This document shows, piece after piece, positions 18,385 to 30,457 of a stretch of 64,000 nt of DNA. The first letter of the stretch is position 1. The number at the start of each line of letters is the position of its first letter. The notes beneath the pieces are model-generated. The model was not told where the DNA came from, ran no database searches, and was given only the letters and a program-made list of their open reading frames with translations. The position numbers and the translations under genes are program-made. This DNA is from Pandoraea capi. GTDB lineage: Bacteria > Pseudomonadota > Gammaproteobacteria > Burkholderiales > Burkholderiaceae. The stretch spans positions 1-64,000 of the forward strand of contig NZ_CABPRV010000010.1 of assembly GCF_902459735.1 (NCBI RefSeq). Direction: 5' to 3'.

Positions 18385-19256
18385 TACTTTTCCTGTTGCT
18401 TGGCCCAGTCCGTTCGCGCCTGGCTGGTGCGGGCGAACACGGCCTCGAGACCGGCGCCATCACCGGCATCGATCAATTGACGTAGCGCGCCGAGGGTCGC
18501 GAGATAACCATCGAGTTCGGCAAGCAAGGCGTCGCGATTCGCCACGCAGATGTCGCGCCACATTTCGGGATTCGACGCCGCAATGCGCGTGAAATCGCGA
18601 AAACCGCCGCCAGCGAACCCGAACTTCAGTGCGGCGTCCGGCGCGTCGAGAATTTGCGCAATCAGCGCATACGACAACACGTGAGGCAAGTGACTTACCG
18701 AGGCAAACACGCGGTCATGCTGTGTTTCGGTCATCTCGGAGACGCGCGCGCCCGTCGCCTCCCACATCGCACGCACCCGCGCGACGTCGTCGCTGCGGTT
18801 GCCCGACTGAGGGCACAGCACGACGCGGCGATCACGATACAGGTCCGCCTTCGCCGCATCGACGCCCGACAGTTCCGCACCGGCAATCGGGTGCCCTGGC
18901 ACGAAGCGCCACGCGTCGTCGCCAAGCGCAGAGTGTGCTGCGGCCACAGCGTCTGTCTTAGTGCTACCCGCGTCGGTCACGATCGTATGACCGGCCAGAT
19001 ACGGACGAATCGCGGCGAGCAGCGCGGGAGTTTGTGCCACTGGCGCAGCCAGCAACACGATGTCGGCGCCTGCGACGGCATCCGCCATCGACGATGCAGC
19101 CCGGTCGATCACGCCAAGTTCACATGCGCGAGCGAGCGACGCCTCGGTGCGTCCTACTCCCACGACTTCCTTCACGACGCCAGCCGCTTTCAGCGCGCGC
19201 GCGAGCGAACCGCCGATCAGACCAACGCCGCAGATAACGAGCTTATTCAGACTCAT
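18384..19256 (-). CDS. tyrA: Prephenate dehydrogenase
   Basis: 290 residues from the ATG at 19256. Rossmann motif [14 protein letters not shown] at the N-terminus and the catalytic-region phrase [15 protein letters not shown]. Monofunctional NAD(P)-dependent enzyme converting prephenate (or arogenate) to the tyrosine precursor. No chorismate mutase or ACT domain is fused. A longer frame to 19310 is not conserved. The gap to pheA is 17 bases, and the end overlaps the aroA start by one base. Confidence 0.93.
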   Translation of the reverse strand: MSLNKLVICGVGLIGGSLARALKAAGVVKEVVGVGRTEASLARACELGVIDRAASSMADAVAGADIVLLAAPVAQTPALLAAIRPYLAGHTIVTDAGSTKTDAVAAAHSALGDDAWRFVPGHPIAGAELSGVDAAKADLYRDRRVVLCPQSGNRSDDVARVRAMWEATGARVSEMTETQHDRVFASVSHLPHVLSYALIAQILDAPDAALKFGFAGGGFRDFTRIAASNPEMWRDICVANRDALLAELDGYLATLGALRQLIDAGDGAGLEAVFARTSQARTDWAKQQEK

Positions 19257-19273
19257 GGTGTCTTTCCCCGGCG

Positions 19274-20356
19274 TCACGCGGAACGCGGGTACGAGCCGAG
19301 CACCTTGCAATAGGCCGCGTTCTGACGCAGCGCGTCGAGTGCCTTGGCGACGTTCTCATCGTCGCGATGCCCTTCGAAGTCGACGTAGAAGTAATACTCC
19401 CAGGCACCGCTCTTGGCCGGACGCGACTCGAAGCGAGTCATCGACACACCATTGTTGGCCAGCGGTTCGAGGAGCGCGACGACAGCACCCGCGCGATTCG
19501 GCACCGAGAGAATCAGCGACGTCTGATCACGGCCGCTCGGCGCCGCGTCCTGCGTGCCGATCACGACGAAGCGCGTGCGATTGTGCGGATCGTCCTGCAC
19601 GTGCGAGAACGCGATCTGCAAGCCATACTGCGTCGCCGCCGATTCACCGGCGATGGCGGCAATGGCCGGATCGGCCGCTGCCATACGCGCGGCCTCGGCG
19701 TTGCTCGACACCGCCTGACGCTCAAGCTGCGGGAAATGCGCCGTCAGCCAATGCTGGCATTGGGCCAGCGACTGTGCGTGCGAGCAGATGCGCGTCACAC
19801 CGTCGAGCGTGCCCGACAGCGACATCAGGTTATGGTGAATCGGCAACGCCACTTCGCCGCCAATGGTCAGGGGGCTTTGCAGCAACAGATCCAGCGTGCG
19901 CGAGACGACACCTTCGGTCGAGTTTTCGACCGGCACGACGCCGAAGTCGGCACTGCCAGCTTCGACGGCACGAAACACTTCGTCCAGCGATGGGCACGGC
20001 AGCCCCTTCACGCTCTGACCGAAATAGGTCAGGGCAGCTTGCTCGCTATAAGTTCCGGCGGGGCCGAGATAGGCGACGGTCATCACCTTTTCCAGCGCGC
20101 GGCTGGCCGACATGATCTCGCGCCAGATGGACGCCAGATTGTCGCCATACAACGGACCGTCGTTGGCTTGCTGCAAGCGGGAAATCACCTGCAATTCCCG
20201 CTCGGGCCGGAATACCGGCGCACCAAAGCGCTTCTTGACCTCACCCACTTCGAGGGCGACAGCCGCGCGTTGATTGAGCAACTTGAGTAGTTGCGCATCG
20301 ATAGCATCGATTTTCTCGCGCAAAGGGCGCAGCGATGCGTTCAGATCGTCTTCCAT
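19274..20356 (-). CDS. pheA: Bifunctional chorismate mutase/prephenate dehydratase (P-protein)
   Basis: 360 residues from the ATG at 20356. N-terminal AroQ chorismate mutase (about 1-90; LREKIDAIDAQLLKLLNQRA), prephenate dehydratase (about 95-270; VAYLGPAGTYSEQAA, then NRTRFVVIG with the catalytic Thr), and a C-terminal ACT domain with the phenylalanine-binding ESRP motif. It converts chorismate through prephenate to phenylpyruvate and is probably feedback-inhibited by phenylalanine. A frame extension to 20386 exists, but the family start is at MEDDLNASLRPL. Next is tyrA after 17 bases; the hisC gene often found between them in Burkholderia is absent here. Confidence 0.95.
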   Translation of the reverse strand: MEDDLNASLRPLREKIDAIDAQLLKLLNQRAAVALEVGEVKKRFGAPVFRPERELQVISRLQQANDGPLYGDNLASIWREIMSASRALEKVMTVAYLGPAGTYSEQAALTYFGQSVKGLPCPSLDEVFRAVEAGSADFGVVPVENSTEGVVSRTLDLLLQSPLTIGGEVALPIHHNLMSLSGTLDGVTRICSHAQSLAQCQHWLTAHFPQLERQAVSSNAEAARMAAADPAIAAIAGESAATQYGLQIAFSHVQDDPHNRTRFVVIGTQDAAPSGRDQTSLILSVPNRAGAVVALLEPLANNGVSMTRFESRPAKSGAWEYYFYVDFEGHRDDENVAKALDALRQNAAYCKVLGSYPRSA

Positions 20357-20443
20357 GGAGCGTATTGTCTTCTTGCTAAGTGACATGATCAGGCGGCTCG
20401 CGGCGCACAGTCTTTCAACCGTTGCGCCGGCCGCCCGCCCTCG

Positions 20444-21556
20444 TCAGCCGTGGCTGCGCTCGAATTCACGCAGATAGTCGACCAGTGCCTCGACGCCGGC
20501 AAGCGGCATTGCGTTGTAGATCGAGGCGCGCATGCCTCCCACGGACTTGTGGCCCTTGAGTTGCAGCAGGCCGCGCTCGCGAGCGCCGGCCAGGAATGTT
20601 TCGTTCAGTGCGTCGTCGTGCAGGAAGAACGGCACGTTCATCCGCGAACGGCAGTCCGGAGCGACCGACGTACGATAGAAATCGCTGTCGTCGAGGAAAC
20701 CGTACAACAGCTCCGCCTTCGCCTTGTTCACCGACTCCATCGCCGCGAGGCCGCCCTGGCGCTTGAGCCACTGGAACACCAGCCCCGCAATGTAGATCGC
20801 GTAGGTCGGCGGCGTGTTGTACATCGAATCGTTCTCGGCGACCGTCTTCCAGTCGAACGCGCTCGGCGTGAACGGCAACGAACGGCCGAGCAGGTCGTCG
20901 CGCACGATCACCATGGTCAGTCCCGACGGTCCGATGTTCTTCTGCGCGCCACCATACATCACACCGAACTTCGACACGTCCATCGGACGCGAAAGAATGT
21001 GCGACGAAACGTCGGCGACCAGCGGCACGTCCGGCAGACCGACGGCCGCCAGGTCCGGCGTCCAGAAATACTCGACGCCATGGATCGTTTCATTCGTACA
21101 GATATGGACGTAAGCCGGGTCCTTGGACAGCTTCCATTCATCGACCTGCGGCAGACGCGTAAAATTTTCCGCTTCGGTGCTGACCGCGACGTTGACGTCG
21201 CAATACTTGCGCGCTTCCTTCTGCGACTTGACCGACCACGAGCCGGTCACGACGTAGTCCGCCGTGCGACGTTCGTTCGCACGGGCACCGCCCAGCAGGT
21301 TCATCGGGATGATCGCGTTCTCGGCGAGCGCCCCACCCTGCATGAAGAGGATCCGGTAGTTGTCCGGTACCGCGAGCAGCTCGCGCAGATCGGCCTGCGC
21401 CTGCGCCAGAATGCTCATGAACTCCCGGCCGCGATGGCTCATCTCCATCACGCCCATGCCGGCACCCTGCCAGTCGAGCATTTCCTCGGCTGCCTGACGA
21501 AGAACCTCTTCAGGCAGCGCCGCCGGACCGGCGGAAAAATTGAAAGCGCGCGTCAT
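20444..21556 (-). CDS. serC: Phosphoserine aminotransferase
   Basis: 370 residues from the ATG at 21556 ([19 protein letters not shown]). PLP aminotransferase class V; the cofactor lysine is in [10 protein letters not shown], and the C-terminus has [15 protein letters not shown]. It makes 3-phosphoserine from 3-phosphohydroxypyruvate and also acts in PLP synthesis. An extended frame to 21682 is not conserved. It lies 87 bases upstream of pheA in the aromatic and serine cluster. Confidence 0.95.
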   Translation of the reverse strand: MTRAFNFSAGPAALPEEVLRQAAEEMLDWQGAGMGVMEMSHRGREFMSILAQAQADLRELLAVPDNYRILFMQGGALAENAIIPMNLLGGARANERRTADYVVTGSWSVKSQKEARKYCDVNVAVSTEAENFTRLPQVDEWKLSKDPAYVHICTNETIHGVEYFWTPDLAAVGLPDVPLVADVSSHILSRPMDVSKFGVMYGGAQKNIGPSGLTMVIVRDDLLGRSLPFTPSAFDWKTVAENDSMYNTPPTYAIYIAGLVFQWLKRQGGLAAMESVNKAKAELLYGFLDDSDFYRTSVAPDCRSRMNVPFFLHDDALNETFLAGARERGLLQLKGHKSVGGMRASIYNAMPLAGVEALVDYLREFERSHG

Positions 21557-21800
21557 ATTGGTTTTGCAGCAGTAAAAGTGAAACGCAAGCCGACGGACAT
21601 TGACCCGTGCGGCTTGCGTTTCACGTCTTGCGAGGACTCGCGATGTGGCCGGGATATCCCGTCCGAGCGGCGGCGGCGGCAAAGACCCACTATACCGCCA
21701 GTTGGCCCTTACGTGCGGAGGCGGGCCGTAATTCCGGCGCAGGATGGTCGTTTCCCGGAATATTCCGAGCAGAACCTGCCGGCAAACCCCATCAATGCAA

Positions 21801-21834
21801 AATGGCCGTTTGCGATCTCTCGCAAACGGCCATT
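21801..21834 (-). terminator. Rho-independent terminator after the DUF2059 gene
   Basis: A perfect 15-base stem (AATGGCCGTTTGCGA with TCGCAAACGGCCATT) and a four-base loop. On the minus strand the stem runs into TTTTGC. It lies 32 bases after the DUF2059 stop and separates it from serC. Confidence 0.85.
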
Positions 21835-21865
21835 ATCGGTCAATCCCCGAGGGATCGGCCGAAAT

Positions 21866-22453
21866 TTACTTCTTGGCCGGCGCCTTCGGTGCCGACTTGG
21901 CAGCCGCGGCGATTTCGGCGTCAGCTTGCTTGCTGGTCGCTTCGATCGATTGCGGCATGTACTTCTGCATCAGACCGCCAACCACTTCCTGGCCGACCTG
22001 ATCCTGGACCTTGATGTACTTCTGGCCCACCGGGCTCTTGTAGAACGCCGTCAGACCCTTGATTTCGTCGGTCGTGTAGAACTTGCCGTAGGCGTTGTAC
22101 TGAGCCTGCACAGCGTCGTTCTTGAAGGCGTCGGTCGTGAACACCTTCCCTGCGCCGTCAACCAGCTTCTGCACCGAGTTCTGTTGCAGCGTCGGGACGA
22201 TCGCCTGCTTCTGAGCATCGGTCAACGTCTTGTTTTCGACCAGTTGACGCTCGAGCACTTGCGGCGCCAGTTGCTTGGCTTGCCCCTGAGCACCTTCACC
22301 AATGGCGGTGACGAGCTTGTTTGCGTCGATGGCTTCCAGCAGATCCTTGATGGCTGCCTTCTTGTCCGCGTCAAGCGGAGCGCTCTGCTGAGCCATTGCC
22401 ATTGCCGGTGCTGCGAGCAGCAGCCACATCCACTTCTTGACGTTGCGTTGCAT
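21866..22453 (-). CDS. DUF2059 domain-containing exported protein
   Basis: 195 residues from the ATG at 22453. Signal peptide about 1-20 (KKWMWLLLAAPAMAMAQQ). The mature part is helical: a DUF2059 core with FYTTDEIKGLTAFYKSPVGQKYI, typical of the family, and an Ala/Lys/Pro-rich tail ending KAPAKK. Periplasmic location is likely; the family's function is unknown. It sits between gyrA and serC as in other Burkholderiaceae. It has its own promoter region (141 bases after gyrA) and terminator. A longer frame to 22561 is rejected because it would bury the signal peptide. Confidence 0.85.
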   Translation of the reverse strand: MQRNVKKWMWLLLAAPAMAMAQQSAPLDADKKAAIKDLLEAIDANKLVTAIGEGAQGQAKQLAPQVLERQLVENKTLTDAQKQAIVPTLQQNSVQKLVDGAGKVFTTDAFKNDAVQAQYNAYGKFYTTDEIKGLTAFYKSPVGQKYIKVQDQVGQEVVGGLMQKYMPQSIEATSKQADAEIAAAAKSAPKAPAKK

Positions 22454-22594
22454 AGTAATAGTCACTCCAAAATTCGTCAGTTTCCACCGACGATAAATAG
22501 ATGCATCCTCGCCTGGGCACTTCACTGCATCGGGCCAGATTCTACTGACTTTTCGGGGCAATGCACCCCTAGATTACATCGAGTTACGCCGGTA

Positions 22595-25216
<2,622 letters not shown>

Positions 25217-25627
25217 TATCCGTGTCTATCAAGCCCTAATCGCGATAGGCGGCTGCCGGCGATATGATCGTGCGATTCTAACATGCCCGTCATAGGCATC
25301 CGAAACGAGCGTGATGCGATGCACAAGAGATGTCTGACACGCCAAAACGCCAAACAAGGGAAAGAAATGAAACGGTTGGCGAGGGGCCTCAAAAGGTGTT
25401 GCGCTCAAACCACAACTGCGCCACGACCGGCGGCAAAGCAGGGGTTTTTCTCGCGACCGTCTGAATCGCTATGGCAAAATGCCGTGGCATAAGTTAGACA
25501 TTATTCGAAGTGCATGGGCCATGCTTTCGCGCACTTGCCAATGTTATACTTCGAGCGATGTAAGACTTTGGTTCTGTCGTCTAGGCTCGCAGTAAACCTG
25601 CGGTAATCTCATTTCGAGAGGAGAAAT
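25217..25627. other. 411-bp divergent region between gyrA and ompA
   Basis: No convincing gene; a 69-codon frame at 25283-25492 has no ribosome binding site or family features. It carries the gyrA promoter (minus) and, near the right end, the ompA promoter and leader. Confidence 0.45.
25545..25550 (+). promoter_or_regulatory. Likely -10 box of the ompA promoter
   Basis: TATACT, five of six bases of the sigma-70 consensus, 77 bases before the ompA ATG. No good -35 lies at 17 bases. A strong ribosome binding site (GAGAGGAG, 25616-25623) follows before the start codon. A leader of roughly 70 bases would be usual for abundant outer-membrane mRNAs. Confidence 0.4.
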
Positions 25628-26296
25628 ATGAATAAATTCGCTAAGCTCGCGATCGTTGCAGCTACCGCAGTGATGGCTGCTTCGGCTATGGCCCAAAACT
25701 ACGTCCAGACCGCTCCGGGCCCGATCGCGGCCTCGAAGCAAGCCGTCAACGACAACTGGGTGAACGGCAGCGGCGAGTGGGTTTGGAAGAACGGCTCGGA
25801 CGAACTGTGCTGGCGCGATGCCTTCTGGACCCCGGCCACGGCCAATGCCAAGTGCGATGGCTCGATCATTGCACAAGTCGCAGCCCCGGCACCGGCTCCG
25901 GTCGCTCCGGTCGCTCCGGTCTCGCAAAAGGTCACGTATCAGGCTGACGCACTGTTCGACTTCGACAAGGCTATCCTGAAGCCGGCTGGCAAGCAGAAGC
26001 TGGACGACCTGGCTGGCAAGGTTCAGGCGCTGAACCTCGAAGTCATCGTCGCTACGGGCTACACCGACCGCATCGGTTCGGACAAGTACAACGACCGTCT
26101 GTCGCTGCGCCGCGCACAAGCTGTGAAGGCATACCTGGTCAGCAAGGGCGTCGAAGCCAACCGCGTGTACACGGAAGGCAAGGGCAAGCGTAACCCGGTT
26201 ACGACTGGTTGCAACCAGAAGAACCGCACGCAACTGATCAGCTGCCTGGCTCCGGATCGTCGCGTGGAAGTTGAAGTCGTCGGCACGAACAAGTAA
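25628..26296 (+). CDS. ompA: OmpA family outer-membrane/peptidoglycan-binding protein
   Basis: 222 residues. Signal peptide 1-22 (cleavage after AMA), a short N-terminal segment with two Cys (ELCWRD and NAKCDG) instead of a full beta-barrel, an Ala/Pro/Val hinge (APAPAPVAPVAPV), and a C-terminal OmpA domain with ALFDFDKAILKP and TGYTDRIGSDKYNDRLSLRRA that binds diaminopimelate of peptidoglycan. This short form is typical of Burkholderiaceae. Codon use is strongly biased, consistent with high expression, and a strong terminator follows. Confidence 0.93.
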   Translation: MNKFAKLAIVAATAVMAASAMAQNYVQTAPGPIAASKQAVNDNWVNGSGEWVWKNGSDELCWRDAFWTPATANAKCDGSIIAQVAAPAPAPVAPVAPVSQKVTYQADALFDFDKAILKPAGKQKLDDLAGKVQALNLEVIVATGYTDRIGSDKYNDRLSLRRAQAVKAYLVSKGVEANRVYTEGKGKRNPVTTGCNQKNRTQLISCLAPDRRVEVEVVGTNK

Positions 26297-26314
26297 TACG
26301 GTTCACCGACAACG

Positions 26315-26343
26315 AAAAACCCCGCCTCGGCGGGGTTTTTTTT
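26315..26343 (+). terminator. Rho-independent terminator of ompA
   Basis: CCCCGCC-TC-GGCGGGG with five A before and eight T after, 18 bases past the ompA stop. It can work in both directions. Confidence 0.92.
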
Positions 26344-26401
26344 CGTCCGTCTTCCTTCGCCGGCCTCCGGACGTGACGGACGAATGCGGTCTCCGGTGAC
26401 G

Positions 26402-27190
26402 TCAGGCTTCGCTTCCCAACTGGGGGTACTGCCGCCTCACCATGAAGGACATCAACGCCTTCACCGGACGGTCACGCCACCACGAGCCCGTCTCCAGCGG
26501 CTTAAACATCATGCGCGTTGCCGCCTCCACTGGCATGTACTGCTTCATGACATCGCCCGACATCGACAGGAAGGCATCCCAGGTCATCGTCTCGAACGGC
26601 GGGGACGATCGCCAGAAGTGGTTCAACGGTTCGAAGGCGAACGCGATGTCCTCGTCACGCACCAGTTCACTTCGCGCCACCATCGTGCGCAGCCGGCTGA
26701 TCACGCCGTGCTGCTCGATGGCGTTATACCGGTCGAAGGTCTTGCGGAAGTACCGGTAGTGACCGACCTCCTCGCTGCTCAGCTTGTGCATCATCTGCTT
26801 GAGCTCCTCGACCGGCATATACGATTCGAGGCAGCGGTAGATCATGGCTGTCTGCGTCTCGGTGACGCAGCGCGACAAGGCCTCCAGCGCCAGCGACGGC
26901 CGCATGTACTGCACATCGCATCGGGGTTTGTAGCGCGCGAGAAACGCGTCGTAAGCCGGGGCCCAGTCGAACTCTGGCCAGACGCGTGCGATATAGTCTT
27001 TGGCAAGCCGCCCATGCTCGACTTCTTCAGGCAGCCAGGTGTCCTGAAGCCAGGTGCGCATCTCGTCGTCGTCGCCATACATCTGGTTGAGCGTGGAGAC
27101 GAACTCGGGGACACTGGTTTCGATAAACGACACCGTGGCGAGGGAATAGAAGATGAACGCGTTGCTACGAACAGACGGCTCTGCTGCCAT
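26402..27190 (-). CDS. Ferritin-like di-iron domain protein
   Basis: 262 residues, all helical by composition. Two Glu-x-x-His motifs, EEVEHG (about 55-60) and SSEEVGHYRYF (about 138-148), spaced as in ferritin-like and acyl-ACP-desaturase-like di-iron proteins, with further conserved-looking acids near residues 24 and 112. No signal peptide. The reaction is unknown: it could be an oxygenase, desaturase or oxidase. It stands alone, convergent with ompA and divergent from the EVE gene. The fold call is by motif only. Confidence 0.6.
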   Translation of the reverse strand: MAAEPSVRSNAFIFYSLATVSFIETSVPEFVSTLNQMYGDDDEMRTWLQDTWLPEEVEHGRLAKDYIARVWPEFDWAPAYDAFLARYKPRCDVQYMRPSLALEALSRCVTETQTAMIYRCLESYMPVEELKQMMHKLSSEEVGHYRYFRKTFDRYNAIEQHGVISRLRTMVARSELVRDEDIAFAFEPLNHFWRSSPPFETMTWDAFLSMSGDVMKQYMPVEAATRMMFKPLETGSWWRDRPVKALMSFMVRRQYPQLGSEA

Positions 27191-27419
27191 GACTCACTCT
27201 CCTATCGGCATAGGCGGTTGAACATGTCCATGGAACGTCACGCAAAGGTCACAAAGGCATAGTATAGGAATTGGCCCAATATCGCAGTGCGGCAACCCAT
27301 CCATAGCCCATGCCCCGCCCCGGGATCCTCTCGGGTCGTTCAGGCTGCGCTTACCTCGCTGCTATCGACCCGCATTCCGTCCGACGCCAACCGCAAGCCA
27401 TCCCGAACACTGAAACGAC
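27191..27419. other. Divergent promoter region, ferritin-like gene / EVE gene
   Basis: 229 bases with no gene seen. An A/T-rich patch near 27255-27275 (CATAGTATAGGAATT) could hold a -10 element for the minus-strand gene. Nothing else is recognised. Confidence 0.3.
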
Positions 27420-27890
<471 letters not shown>

Positions 27891-28052
27891 ATTGCAGGAA
27901 GGATCCCGAAAGGGAACCAAAATTGTTGCGATAGCGTCTGTATAACGTTGCCGCCCAACGCATAGCACGTACTTACTTGCAGGCTATCGGTCGGCAACCG
28001 GTCAAACGTTCGCCATCAAGATGCGAACTCACATTCGAAAAAGGACATCACT

Positions 28053-28760
28053 ATGCGCAAATCTCTCGCCGCTGCTCTTCTCATTGCCACAGCCGCGAAT
28101 GCGGCATATGCCCAATCGGGTGACGAGTCGGCACGTCAGGTCTCCGGCGTGCTGGGTCTCGAAGCGAGTGCCACGAAGGAAGTCGAGCAGGACACCGTGC
28201 ACATCACCATGTCGGCACAGGAGCAAGGCCCCGATGCCGCCACCGTGTCGCGCAACCTCACGCAAAAGGCCAACAAGGCGATGTCCGTCGCCAAGAGCCA
28301 GAGTGTCGTCGAAGTGCAGACCGGCAACGTGTCGCTCTACCCGTCGACCAACCGCGACGGCAAGATCACGGCATGGCGCGGCCGCACCGAACTGCAGATG
28401 ACGTCGAAGGACTTCGGCGCTGCGTCGCGTCTGGCCAGCCAGATCTCGGATCAGATGCAGATGGACGGCGTGTCGTTCTCGCTCTCGCGCGAAGCGCAGG
28501 AGAAGACGCAGGCCGAGCTCACCAACCAGGCCATCCAGGCGTTCCGTAATCAGGCGCAGAACAACGCGAAGGCGTTCGGCTATAGCGGCTACACGATTCG
28601 TCAGGTGCAGGTGGGCGCGAACGCGCCGATGATGCCGCGCCCCTATGCGATGAAGGTGATGGCCATGAGCGCGAGCGCCGACGCCGCGCCGCCGATGCAA
28701 CTCGAAGGCGGCAAGACGCAAGTGACCGTGACGGTCTCGGGCACCGTGCAAATGAAGTAA
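28053..28760 (+). CDS. SIMPL (DUF541) domain-containing periplasmic protein
   Basis: 235 residues. Signal peptide 1-20 (RKSLAAALLIATAANAAYAQ). The mature protein is a SIMPL/DUF541 domain: VLGLEASATKEVEQDTVHITM at the start and the repeated pattern of beta strands ending GKTQVTVTVSGTVQMK. Family members such as E. coli YggE are oxidative-stress-related periplasmic proteins of unclear mechanism. Independent gene with a terminator shared with the convergent matB. Confidence 0.88.
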   Translation: MRKSLAAALLIATAANAAYAQSGDESARQVSGVLGLEASATKEVEQDTVHITMSAQEQGPDAATVSRNLTQKANKAMSVAKSQSVVEVQTGNVSLYPSTNRDGKITAWRGRTELQMTSKDFGAASRLASQISDQMQMDGVSFSLSREAQEKTQAELTNQAIQAFRNQAQNNAKAFGYSGYTIRQVQVGANAPMMPRPYAMKVMAMSASADAAPPMQLEGGKTQVTVTVSGTVQMK

Positions 28761-28817
28761 TGAAGTAATAAGGTAAGACCTGCCGACGGCGCGAATGCAG
28801 CGCCGATCGCAGCAATG

Positions 28818-28849
28818 AAAATGCCGCCTCATCGAGGCGGCATTTTTTT
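28818..28849. terminator. Bidirectional terminator between the SIMPL gene and matB
   Basis: AAAATGCCGCCTC-ATC-GAGGCGGCATTTTTTT: a 13-base stem including A/T base pairs and a seven-T tract on the plus strand. The matB stop codon begins at its right edge, so it probably ends both transcripts. Confidence 0.9.
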
Positions 28850-30381
28850 CATTTGAATCGATCGCGCAACACGTTTTTCTGCACCTTGCCCATCGTATTG
28901 CGCGGCAACTCGCTCACGACGTGCACGCGCTTGGGCACCTTGAAGTTGGCGATACGCTGCTTGAGTGCATCGATGACGGCGCGCTCGTCCGGTGCTCGCA
29001 CACCCGCTCGCGGCACGATGACAGCGACGACGGCTTCGCCGAAATCCGGATGCGGCACGCCGATCACGGCAGACTCGGCCACGCCTTCCATCTCGTCGAT
29101 GAAGCCCTCGATCTCCTTCGGGTAGACGTTGTAGCCGCCGGAGATGATGAGGTCCTTCGAGCGTCCGACGATATGCACGTAGCCGTCCTCATCGAACTTG
29201 CCCACGTCGCCCGTCTTGAAGAACCCGTCGCCGGTAAATTCCTCGGCGGTCTTCTCCGGCATACGCCAGTATCCCGCGAACACGTTCGGCCCCTTGACCT
29301 GAATGTGGCCGATGTCGCCCTGCGCGCTCGGTTGCCCGTCGTCGCCGACCACACGCACCGTGACCTCCGGCAGCGGCACACCGACCGTGCCGGCACGACG
29401 TACCTTTTCCGCCTCGCCGTGATACGGATTGGAGACGAGCATCACCGTCTCCGACATGCCGTAGCGCTCCAGAATCGTATGCCCCGTGCGCTCGCGGAAC
29501 GCATCGAACGTCTCGCGCAACAGCGGTGCCGAGCCGGAGATGAACAGTCGCACGTTGCGACACACGTCGCGATTGAGTCCAGCCTCCGCGAGCAGGCGGA
29601 CGTAATACGTGGGCACCCCCATGAAGACCGTGGCGCGCGGCAACTGATGCAGAACTTCCCTCGCATCGAACTTCGACAGCCAGATCATCTTGCTGCCCGA
29701 ATACAGCGCGGCGTGGCTTGCGACGAACAACCCATGCACGTGGAAGATCGGCAGCGCGTGCAGCAGCACATCGCCGCCTTCACGCTCTCCCCATCCCCAG
29801 AAGGCATGCAACACCCGCGTATTGCTCGCCAGGTTGCCGTGCGAGAGCATCGCGCCCTTGCTCCGGCCGGTGGTACCCGAGGTGTAAAGAATGGCCGCGA
29901 GGTCGTCGGGCGAGCGTGGCACCGTCTCGAACGTGTCGCCGAACCACGCGGCACGCTCCAGCAGCGAACCGGTGCGGTCATCGCCCAGCGTAAAGACGTG
30001 CTTCGCGCCATTCGTGAAGGCGATCTTCGATACCCAGCCGAAGTTCGACGGGCTGCACACCACGACGTCCGGCGCTGCATTTTCGACGAAGTAAGCGATT
30101 TCGCCTTCGCGGTAGGCCGTGTTGAGCGGCAGATAGACCAGCCCCGCGCGCAGCGTGGCGAGATACAGCAGCAGCGCCTCCGGCGACTTCTCGACCTGCA
30201 CCGCCACGCGGGTGCCCGGGCTCAGGTCCAGGCTCGCGAGCAGGTTGGCGATGCGGGCACTGGCCCGTTCGAGGTCGTCCCAACTGTAATAAAGTCCTTC
30301 GGGCGTCTCGATGGCGCACGCCGTTTTGTCAGTGGGAAAACGTTCGGCAAAGAGTCGGTAGAGGTTGGCGTCTTGCGTCAT
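28849..30381 (-). CDS. matB: Malonyl-CoA synthetase (malonate--CoA ligase)
   Basis: 510 residues from the ATG at 30381 (MTQDANLYRLFAERF). Adenylate-forming enzyme: P-loop YTSGTTGRSKGAML, ERYGMSET, GDVGKFDEDGYVHIVGR and the catalytic lysine in the C-terminal NTMGKVQKNVL. This order and the HVHGLFVA segment resemble MatB, which activates malonate with ATP and CoA. It is the last gene of the malonate operon, 76 bases after the ECH homologue. A frame extension to 30513 is not conserved. The operon context (malonyl-CoA decarboxylase and a TRAP transporter) supports malonate as the substrate. Confidence 0.9.
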   Translation of the reverse strand: MTQDANLYRLFAERFPTDKTACAIETPEGLYYSWDDLERASARIANLLASLDLSPGTRVAVQVEKSPEALLLYLATLRAGLVYLPLNTAYREGEIAYFVENAAPDVVVCSPSNFGWVSKIAFTNGAKHVFTLGDDRTGSLLERAAWFGDTFETVPRSPDDLAAILYTSGTTGRSKGAMLSHGNLASNTRVLHAFWGWGEREGGDVLLHALPIFHVHGLFVASHAALYSGSKMIWLSKFDAREVLHQLPRATVFMGVPTYYVRLLAEAGLNRDVCRNVRLFISGSAPLLRETFDAFRERTGHTILERYGMSETVMLVSNPYHGEAEKVRRAGTVGVPLPEVTVRVVGDDGQPSAQGDIGHIQVKGPNVFAGYWRMPEKTAEEFTGDGFFKTGDVGKFDEDGYVHIVGRSKDLIISGGYNVYPKEIEGFIDEMEGVAESAVIGVPHPDFGEAVVAVIVPRAGVRAPDERAVIDALKQRIANFKVPKRVHVVSELPRNTMGKVQKNVLRDRFK

Positions 30382-30457
30382 AAACAGAACCGGATTCAGA
30401 ACAATGGATGCTTCAGGGTGAAATCGAATACAGACCGCGAATACAGACCGGAGCGCC

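Noticed and set aside
25283-25492. 69-codon frame between gyrA and ompA
   Set aside because: No ribosome binding site, no conserved motif, and composition unlike neighbouring genes.
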